Shown here: piece by piece, positions 57,388 to 64,000 of the stretch
How positions within the stretch are numbered: position 1 is the stretch's first letter
How the letters are laid out: the number at the start of each line of letters is the position of its first letter
NCBI RefSeq assembly: GCF_900176165.1
Contig: NZ_FWWU01000009.1
Span: 214,501 to 278,500, forward strand
DNA from: Deinococcus hopiensis KR-140
GTDB lineage: Bacteria; Deinococcota; Deinococci; Deinococcales; Deinococcaceae
Direction: 5' to 3'
DNA length: 64,000 nucleotides
Notes under the pieces: model-generated
The model's database searches: none
What the model was told of the DNA's origin: nothing
What the model saw: the letters and a program-made list of their open reading frames with translations, nothing else
Position numbers and translations under genes: made by a program

Positions 57388-57847
57388 GTTCACCCCGGCG
57401 CGCACGTTCGCCATCATCTGCGCGTTTTACCCGGGGATCGTCGAACGGTTCCTGGATGGCAAGCTGACGGATAAACAGATCAGCATGTTGATGGAAGAGT
57501 TCGGCTTTGTCCGGTACTTCAGGGATCAGCAGGGCCTGCGGTATGCCTTCAGCAAGATGCAGCCGGAGGACCGGGAGCGCTTGGCGGCTGGGCCGAAGCC
57601 GGAAGAGCAGCAGAATCCCATCGACTTGCTGGCGTGGCAGGAGTTTGCGTACCGGCCTTATGGGTTGCTGGGGGGCGAGGGGGAGACGGCCAGCACGGCC
57701 GCGCCTATTCCTGGCCTGAGTCCGGAGGCCGCGCAAGCCATCTGCACCTGGTGGGGACGGGGCGACTGTCCGGAGGATGTGTGGGTGACCATGGTGCCCT
57801 ACTACGAACGGATCGTGGCGACGGCAGCAGCAGATGCCCCGGGCTGA
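57362..57847 (+). CDS. tail assembly chaperone-like protein (gpT position)
   Basis: 161 residues from ATG 57362, overlapping the previous gene by 26 bases in another frame. Helical (LEFTPARTFAIICAFYPGIV), then a Trp-rich end (AICTWWGRGDCPEDVWVTMV). Assigned by position ahead of the tape measure. Confidence 0.55.
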   Translation: MSKPPNPLEFTPARTFAIICAFYPGIVERFLDGKLTDKQISMLMEEFGFVRYFRDQQGLRYAFSKMQPEDRERLAAGPKPEEQQNPIDLLAWQEFAYRPYGLLGGEGETASTAAPIPGLSPEAAQAICTWWGRGDCPEDVWVTMVPYYERIVATAAADAPG

Positions 57848-57862
57848 CAACCGCTGGTTTAC
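57848..57862 (+). repeat. stoperator-like repeat, site 3
   Basis: CAACCGCTGGTTTAC, identical to site 2, directly after the stop of the tail chaperone gene and 37 bases before the 57899 gene. With CTGA before it, 18 of 19 bases match site 1. Confidence 0.55.
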
Positions 57863-57898
57863 GCCGTCCTGGGAAGCCGGGACGGTGTACTTTGGGAT

Positions 57899-58468
57899 AT
57901 GCAACGTCTTGTGCTCGGCTGCCTGTTCACTCTGGCTTCAAGCGCTCTCGCTTCTGGATTTCTAGGCACGTCAGAAAATAATGTGAGTAAGTTGCTATGT
58001 CAGAAATACGGCTGTAAACAGCTATTCACCTCTTCGTATGATTCTATTTCTATGGGAATATTGAAAGAAACGGGCTATCAGCTCTTAAAAATCAATGCAA
58101 AGGTCATAATTTCTTCAAGCGAGAGTGGCCATGTAGTTATAGCTGAAACACTAACCCCTCAAAGCCCTCCTGATGAGCAGAGCCTAAACTATTTCATTCA
58201 ATTCGTTGAATCGGCTATGGGTTCTAAATATAGAAGGGATTTGTATTACAAGTGCTTTGATAATCTTGATATAGATAGAGCCTTGAAGGAGGATGAGGAA
58301 ATACGGCAGATGCGTTCGCGTGGCGGCGTAGAAGAGAATCCTAAGAACCCAGCAATTGGGGAGGATAGGAGAAACATCGCTTCTTCGCAAGAGATTGCCG
58401 TTGACTGCTTCTTGAGGCCTTACCGTAACTCAGGAGTGACAGGAATTAGGGTGTATTTCCCTGACTAA
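57899..58468 (+). CDS. secreted hypothetical protein, AT-rich moron
   Basis: 189 residues with a signal peptide (MQRLVLGCLFTLASSALASG) and three Cys in the mature part. The gene is much richer in A/T than the neighbouring tail genes. TACTTT lies five bases before the ATG, and a terminator follows, so it is an independent unit inserted between tail genes. Function unknown; lysogenic conversion is a guess. Confidence 0.75.
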   Translation: MQRLVLGCLFTLASSALASGFLGTSENNVSKLLCQKYGCKQLFTSSYDSISMGILKETGYQLLKINAKVIISSSESGHVVIAETLTPQSPPDEQSLNYFIQFVESAMGSKYRRDLYYKCFDNLDIDRALKEDEEIRQMRSRGGVEENPKNPAIGEDRRNIASSQEIAVDCFLRPYRNSGVTGIRVYFPD

Positions 58469-58487
58469 GGTCGCTTTAAAATGTTTC

Positions 58488-58512
58488 GCCGCCCCTTCCC
58501 GGGCGGCTTTTT
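58488..58512 (+). terminator. intrinsic terminator of the 57899 gene
   Basis: GCCGCCC and GGGCGGC close a 6-base loop and are followed by five Ts. Confidence 0.9.
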
Positions 58513-58534
58513 CATTACCCAGGGGAGGTGTCAC

Positions 58535-61500
58535 ATGGCTGACGGGATTCGAGTAGGGGGCGTCTTTTATGATGTCGGTTTGCGGCTGGAAGATAACGCG
58601 CTTCCGAATATTCGCGCACAGCTTGCCAAGCTTGACCAGAACACTACCCTCACCGTCAAACTGCGCGCGGAAGGGTCAGATCAGGCCACTAAAAGCGTCA
58701 AAGAAGCCCTGAAGCAGACCGAGCAGGCCGCGTCCGACATGCAGCGTCAGGTCAGCAGCATGTTTAAGGAGGCCGGGAGCAGTGCCCGTGCGTCTGCCGA
58801 GAGCATAAAGCAGGCGTGGCGTGAACAGGCGGAAGAGGGCAAGCGGACCGCACGCGAACAGGCAGCAGCCCAGCAGATTCAACTCTCTGTTGCCCGTGCC
58901 CTGGGGACCGAGGTCAACGAATTGCGCCGCCAGTGGCGTGCGGGGAAGATTGACGCTGACCAGCTGGAAGCGGGGATGCGCCCCCTCGTAGTCCGAGCCG
59001 AGCAGCAGAAGGCCGCCTTCCGCGCTCTCGGCCTGGAAGTGGACCACAACCGGAAGGTGTTCGAGGCGTACGGAGTGGCAGCGGACCGGGCCGTGAACAC
59101 GGTGAACACCGCTCAGGGCCGGATGACACCGGGCGGCTTCAGTGCTGGGATTGCCCAGGGCCTGAACTCCTCTCTGAGTCAGTTCGGGCTGGCTGGTGAC
59201 CTGATCGGGGGACTCGCTCAACTGATAGCAGCGAAGCGTGCCGCCAGCGCCAACGCGGCACAGGATCTGGGTCGCAGCACCTTCGAGGGCCTAGTCCAGG
59301 GCATGAAGAGCGAGCAGGTCACGGTCAAACGGGTGGCAACGGACACGGCCAACAGTGTGGAGGCTGCGGTTAAGGCCGAGCTGGACATTCACAGCCCGAG
59401 CCGGGTCATGGACTATCTCGGCAAGATGTCAGGGGCTGGGTTCGCGTCCGGCATTCGTTCGCAGGGCGATGAGGCCCGCGCGGCAGCTAAAAGCCTGGCT
59501 GATGCAGCTCAGGCGGGGGTAAGTGGCACCCGCCTCAATGTTGCTGGGGCTGGCATAAGCGGTGGAGGAATTGGAGGTTCTCTGGCTGGGGTGGGCGCAG
59601 GGGTCCTCTCAGAAGCGCTGGACGCTGGACGTTTGACCGGTACCTCACAAGCCCTGGGTGACCTGAACAAGCAGCTCAAGGAAAACGCGAAGGCAAGCCA
59701 AGACGCGGCCACTGCTGGGGCAAGCACCGAGGTTGCCACAGAGGCCCTGGGCGGGGCGGTGGAAGGTGCTGCTGAGCAGGTGCAGGCGTTCACAGAGGCC
59801 CGACGCGAGGGTGACGAGGAAGCCCGGCAGCAGGCCCTAAACGAGGCCAAGACAGCCCTGGCCTTCACTGCTGTTGCTGCTGGTGTGACCGCTGTTACTG
59901 CTGCACTGGTAGTCAATTTCAACGCGGCGGCCGACTACGAAGCCGCGATGAGTAAGGCCGGTGCGACAACCCAGGCCACGGCTGGGCAGATGGAGCAGTT
60001 GAAAACAGCCACCCAGAGCAATGATCTGGTGAAGCTCGGCATCGACGCCACAACGGCGGCGGGCGGTGTCGAAGAGTTGGGCGGCGCAGGGCTGAGCACT
60101 GCTCAGATCGTGGGAGGGGGCCTGATCAGCAGCCTCACGCTCGCAAAGGCCGTCAGCACCGACGTAGCCACGGCCGCTTCGGTGGCTGCTGCCTCAGTGA
60201 AGGCCTTCGGTCTGGACGCCAAGGACCTTGCCAAAGTGGCCGACATCGTGACTAACGCGGTGAACGGCACTTCGATCAAAATCGACAACTTCACCGATGC
60301 CATCGCCGCTGGTGGTTCCACGGCGAAGAGTCAGGGTGTCAACCTGCTGACCTTCACGGCCGCTGTCAGCCTGATGACCGACAAGGCCATTGGCGCGGCA
60401 GACGCGGGCACCTCGCTGAAGACATTCCTTATGTCGCTGACGCCCAACAGCAAGGAGGCCACGGCTGCCCTGCATGATCTGGGGTTCTCGGCGTTCGACG
60501 CCCAAGGCAACTTCAAGCCATTGGGCCAGGTCATCGGCGAGCTGCGCGAGAAGTTCGCCAAGCTCACCCCCGAGCAACGTGCCATGACGGCAGAGACCGT
60601 GTTCGGCTCAGATGGGATCAGGGCCTTCAACATCCTGGTAGATGCTGGAAGTCAGGGGCTCGAAGAGCGCATTCGGTTGCTGGATGAAAACGGCAGTGCC
60701 ACCAAGGCGGCAGGTGACAAGCTGAACGGCACGCGCGGCGCGCAGGAACAGTTCAACGCCGCACTGAAGAATTTCGAGATCACAGCAGGCCAGTCGTTTC
60801 TTCCCACGGCGGCGAAGATGCTCAACTGGTCCACGTCGTTCCTGCAAAACCTCCAGAGCATCAACAAGGAATACGGCGCACTGGCCCACAACAAGCCCGC
60901 CTTCGGTGCCGAGACGTTTAACCTCGGCATCTGGCTCAATCAGGTGGGTCTACGGAAGGCAGACTTGACGCCCGAAGAAGTGAAGGCCGCCCGCGAGATC
61001 CTGGGCCACATGCAGTACGCGGCCAACGTGGGTGCGAAAAACGCCGAGCAGTGGCGCAAGCTGGGCCGTAACGACGTTGCGGATGCCCGGGACCGCACCA
61101 CGGCTCAGGAGATCGGCCGTCTCGGCGTGATGCTCACCGAGATTCAGCGCGAGGCCAGTACGCGGGCGCGGCCTATTGGTCCACAGAAGGATGGGACGGG
61201 CGCAGCGGTACGGGTTGAGATCGTGGATGGAAAGAACCTTGTGGACCTGCTGGGCATGTCGGGGCGAAAGGTCCTGAACGACTTCGGCGTGTCGGGTAAG
61301 GATTACCACCATGACGGTGCTGTACGTGCTGATGCTGTCCACAACGGGATCGACTATGCAGCGCCACGCGGTGCCCCCATTCTCGCCCCCTTCTCGGGCA
61401 CGCTGAGCGTCCGCGAGAACAAGACCAGCGGCAAGATTTTCGAGCTGATGGACGCCGCCGGCAACAAGCTGGTAGGTATCCACCTGGACCAGTTTGACGC

Positions 61501-64000
61501 GGGCATCCTGCGCGCACTGGAGGAGGGCGGCAAGAAGGCCATCACCATCGGCCAGGGCACACGGATCGGCGGTGTCGGCAACAGCGGCACCACGGCGGGC
61601 AGCGCAACCCACCTGCATCTGATGGGCTACCAGAAGGGCGATACCAAGCCCCGAAACCCCACCAGCATTCAATATCAGGGCATCGATAGTCCTGCCTGGG
61701 GCGTGAACGGGGCCTCAGCGCTGCCGGGGGCAGCCCCCCTGATCCCCGAGAAGACCTGGCAACAGTACGAGAAGGAAGCGCGCCGCCTCGTGGCTCTCGT
61801 GGAGAAGTACGCTCCTGGTGGCGCGGCACCCAGTGGGGAAGAATGGGGCAAGGCAAGCGTGAACCTCGACAAATTCCGGGACAGCAGCACCATGGCCGGT
61901 CAGGCGGTGGCTTACGTGCAGCTCGAAACGAAGAAGGCTGGACAGGAGGCCAGCAAGCTGGGGGCGGACTACGATCAGCTGAAAGGCAAGCTCAACATCG
62001 CCGAGAGCCTGGACGACGCTAAGCGTCCAGCGTCCGAGGTGATCGGCATCCTCGAAAAAGTGCGTACCAGCGCGCAGGCCGCTGCAGATGCTGAAAAGCG
62101 GCTACACGGCGAGACGGACCGCTACACAGGCCTCCTCAACCTGGTAGGTGAGGCCACCAAACGGGTTGATCAGATCCGCAGCCGCAAGCCCGAGCAGACC
62201 GAACTTCAACGTGATCAGGCTGTTCAGCGTGAGCGCGTGGCGATGGAAGGCCTTGAAAAGAGCATCCGTAGCGCGGGGAAGGCCCGACTGGAAAGCATCG
62301 TGCAGGGCGGTGTGACGGCCGAAGTTAGCCTCGCCAAGTGGGAGGCCGCTCGAAAGGAATTGGAGCGCCGCGCTGATCTGGAGAAGAATCCGAAGCTCTC
62401 GAACCTCGACCGTGAGCAGCAGGCCCAACGCGAGGCGGCGGCTCAGGAGAAGCTGGAAAAGAGTATCCGCGGGGCGAGTGCCGCTCGCCTCAAGGACATC
62501 GTGGCGGCCGGGGTTCAGCAAGTGGGTGACCTGGCCCGCTGGAAGGCTGCCGACGCCGAGCTGAAGCGACGTGAGGGGCTGCAACAGACGGCAGACCGTC
62601 AGCGGAAAACGAATCAGCAGGAGGCGAACCAGCAGGAACTGGCCCTCGCCCTAGCGTTGCGGGAAGGGCGCGTGAAGGATGCCGAGCGCCTGGTGTCCGA
62701 GTTGAAGCGGTTGCAGGGCGAGGAACTTGATGCGGCGGGCGAGAATCTCACCCAACGTCAGCGCATCGTCGAACAACGGGGCACAGCCATCGTGAACGCC
62801 GAGAAGACCCTTGCGGCCCGTTCCCGCAACGCTGCCATCGAAGCGGCCCGGGTTTGGGCAGAGGGTGAGGACACGAAGGCGAAGGCTACCCTCAAAGGTC
62901 AGGCCCTCCAGGACCGTTTGGCCGAGATCGAACGCCTGCGGGTGGATAAGGTGCATGACGCTTACGCAGACGAGGCCGAGGCAGTTGCCCGCAGTGAGTC
63001 CACCCAGACCCAGGCGGTCACAAAGGGGCATGCAGACCGCTCGAAGGTGCTGGAAGGCTTGGTACAGAAGTACGCTGATGCGCGGCGGGAACTGGCGAAG
63101 AGGGTCGATACGGGCACGCTCACGGCTCAGGACATGGTCGAATATGCCCGAACCCTCGCTGGATATTGGAAGGAGGCTGGGAAGGCGGGGATGACAGCCC
63201 GGCCCGAAATCCAGGCGGCCCATTCGGCAGCCGTAGCCTTCGGGACCACTGCCCGACGGACCTCAGACCACCTGGCAGCCCTGAATCAGAACCTGGAAAG
63301 CAGCGGCGCGGCGAACAAAGCGGCAGCTGAAGGTGTTTCTGATCTGGCGGACGAACTGGTGAAGGCAGGGGACCCTCTGACGGCCCTTCAGATGCTGGAG
63401 ACCACCCTTGATGACCTGATGGACGCTGCTGCGCGGGGGGAGTCGGTGGGCGAGGGCATCAGCATCGTGCAGGCCAAGATCAAAAAGATCAAAGAGGACA
63501 TGAGCGAAGAGGATGTCGCCACGATGCAGGCGTGGCTGAAGACGTACCGCGACATTCAAAATGCTGTCCAAGGCAATGAGACCTCCTTCGACCAAGGCAA
63601 CGAAGAGGTCAAGACACAACAGGGACAGGAGACTCAGATCCGCAAGCTGTTCCAGGGCGGCCCGAAGGATGTGGCGCAGTTCCTCTTGGGTACAGACGGA
63701 AAGACGTTCGCAGAGTCGTTCTGGTTTGACTTCAGCGAGAAGAGCCAGCAGGAGTTCATGCAGCGCCTGAACGGGCTGGATAACGAGCAGCTGGCAGGCC
63801 TGGGCACTGACATGCTTCAACGCCTGTTGGACGGCATGGGGGATGACGAAGCCTGGGATGACTGGCGCACGCGTATCACCCAGACCCTCAAGGGTTTGAA
63901 GCAGGATGTGCTCGACACGCAGGGCAAGCTGTTCGAGGGTCTGGCGGATGACGCCATTCAGACGGCGCGTGACCTAGCTGAAACGGGGGACTATGGGGCC
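58535..64000 (+). CDS. tape-measure protein with embedded M23 peptidase (partial, runs off the window)
   Basis: The frame opens at ATG 58535 (GGGGAGGTG upstream) and is open for 1822 codons to the window edge, so the true protein is longer. It is mostly coiled coil. A TP901-like tape-measure core lies near residue 467 (DYEAAMSKAGATTQA). An M23/LytM-like peptidase domain lies about 905-1045 with His936 in HNGIDYA and His1026-x-His1028 in THLHLMGY, the zinc ligands; it would cut cell-wall peptidoglycan during DNA entry. A HSPSRVMDYLGKMSGAGFAS motif, usual near tape-measure C-termini, is here near residue 285. Residues about 1233-1350 contain two related units (EKSIRSAGKARLESIV and EKSIRGASAARLKDIV). 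Confidence 0.9.
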   Translation, partial: MADGIRVGGVFYDVGLRLEDNALPNIRAQLAKLDQNTTLTVKLRAEGSDQATKSVKEALKQTEQAASDMQRQVSSMFKEAGSSARASAESIKQAWREQAEEGKRTAREQAAAQQIQLSVARALGTEVNELRRQWRAGKIDADQLEAGMRPLVVRAEQQKAAFRALGLEVDHNRKVFEAYGVAADRAVNTVNTAQGRMTPGGFSAGIAQGLNSSLSQFGLAGDLIGGLAQLIAAKRAASANAAQDLGRSTFEGLVQGMKSEQVTVKRVATDTANSVEAAVKAELDIHSPSRVMDYLGKMSGAGFASGIRSQGDEARAAAKSLADAAQAGVSGTRLNVAGAGISGGGIGGSLAGVGAGVLSEALDAGRLTGTSQALGDLNKQLKENAKASQDAATAGASTEVATEALGGAVEGAAEQVQAFTEARREGDEEARQQALNEAKTALAFTAVAAGVTAVTAALVVNFNAAADYEAAMSKAGATTQATAGQMEQLKTATQSNDLVKLGIDATTAAGGVEELGGAGLSTAQIVGGGLISSLTLAKAVSTDVATAASVAAASVKAFGLDAKDLAKVADIVTNAVNGTSIKIDNFTDAIAAGGSTAKSQGVNLLTFTAAVSLMTDKAIGAADAGTSLKTFLMSLTPNSKEATAALHDLGFSAFDAQGNFKPLGQVIGELREKFAKLTPEQRAMTAETVFGSDGIRAFNILVDAGSQGLEERIRLLDENGSATKAAGDKLNGTRGAQEQFNAALKNFEITAGQSFLPTAAKMLNWSTSFLQNLQSINKEYGALAHNKPAFGAETFNLGIWLNQVGLRKADLTPEEVKAAREILGHMQYAANVGAKNAEQWRKLGRNDVADARDRTTAQEIGRLGVMLTEIQREASTRARPIGPQKDGTGAAVRVEIVDGKNLVDLLGMSGRKVLNDFGVSGKDYHHDGAVRADAVHNGIDYAAPRGAPILAPFSGTLSVRENKTSGKIFELMDAAGNKLVGIHLDQFDAGILRALEEGGKKAITIGQGTRIGGVGNSGTTAGSATHLHLMGYQKGDTKPRNPTSIQYQGIDSPAWGVNGASALPGAAPLIPEKTWQQYEKEARRLVALVEKYAPGGAAPSGEEWGKASVNLDKFRDSSTMAGQAVAYVQLETKKAGQEASKLGADYDQLKGKLNIAESLDDAKRPASEVIGILEKVRTSAQAAADAEKRLHGETDRYTGLLNLVGEATKRVDQIRSRKPEQTELQRDQAVQRERVAMEGLEKSIRSAGKARLESIVQGGVTAEVSLAKWEAARKELERRADLEKNPKLSNLDREQQAQREAAAQEKLEKSIRGASAARLKDIVAAGVQQVGDLARWKAADAELKRREGLQQTADRQRKTNQQEANQQELALALALREGRVKDAERLVSELKRLQGEELDAAGENLTQRQRIVEQRGTAIVNAEKTLAARSRNAAIEAARVWAEGEDTKAKATLKGQALQDRLAEIERLRVDKVHDAYADEAEAVARSESTQTQAVTKGHADRSKVLEGLVQKYADARRELAKRVDTGTLTAQDMVEYARTLAGYWKEAGKAGMTARPEIQAAHSAAVAFGTTARRTSDHLAALNQNLESSGAANKAAAEGVSDLADELVKAGDPLTALQMLETTLDDLMDAAARGESVGEGISIVQAKIKKIKEDMSEEDVATMQAWLKTYRDIQNAVQGNETSFDQGNEEVKTQQGQETQIRKLFQGGPKDVAQFLLGTDGKTFAESFWFDFSEKSQQEFMQRLNGLDNEQLAGLGTDMLQRLLDGMGDDEAWDDWRTRITQTLKGLKQDVLDTQGKLFEGLADDAIQTARDLAETGDYGA

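Overview
The window is high-GC bacterial DNA that reads as a Deinococcus chromosome carrying a resident siphovirus-type prophage. The Deinococcus reading rests on a glutaminyl-tRNA synthetase fused to a C-terminal YqeY/GatB-like domain, many genes whose only visible start signal is a -10 box 5-9 bases before the start codon (leaderless transcripts), two DinB-family genes, and several families of short dispersed intergenic repeats. This is inference from the sequence alone; no database was searched.

Bases 1 to about 31,610 are host chromosome. In order: a partial gamma-glutamylcyclotransferase-like gene, a secreted trypsin-like/PDZ protease, a small conserved protein, a GNAT acetyltransferase divergent from glnS-yqeY, a TPR protein divergent from ftsH, two DinB-like genes with a divergent WYL regulator, a CDGSH iron-sulfur protein, pyrimidine-nucleoside phosphorylase, a LapA-like membrane protein, accD-accA, an aldo/keto reductase, a guanidinium exporter (sugE/gdx) behind a guanidine-III riboswitch, a cold-shock protein, a complete branched-chain amino acid ABC transporter operon (livJ-H-M-G-F order), a broken siderophore-binding protein gene, an acyl-CoA thioesterase and a single-domain response regulator. 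Between them lie decayed genes, two abutting insertion sequences (IS630-like and IS5-like) and MITE-like repeats, one of which sits inside a pseudogene and some of which share their end sequence with the IS630-like element.

At about 31,610 a gene that begins like surE is cut after about 12 codons, and prophage DNA starts, led by a large serine integrase. The prophage runs to the end of the window without its right end. Leftward from the immunity region come the integrase, a TerD-nuclease fusion gene, two genes of unknown function, an ImmA/IrrE metallopeptidase and an XRE repressor. Rightward from a near-consensus promoter come a Cro-like gene, a chain of very small overlapping genes, a RecT/Bet recombinase, a replication initiator with a dyad-symmetric origin-like repeat inside its coding sequence, a DnaB-like helicase, a RusA-like resolvase and small genes. 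After a terminator and a new promoter region come the structural genes: terminase small and large subunits, DUF935-like portal, S49 head protease with a nested scaffold start, decoration protein, major capsid, head-tail connectors, major tail protein, two tail-assembly chaperone-like genes and a long tape-measure protein with an embedded M23 peptidase, cut by the window end.

Four or more genes look like morons (independently acquired cassettes): two single membrane-protein genes facing the wrong way in the early operon, a 3'-early gene with its own promoter and terminator, and an AT-rich secreted-protein gene between the tail chaperones and the tape measure. The AT-rich TerD-nuclease gene in the lysogeny region is the best candidate for an uncharacterised defence or stress module.
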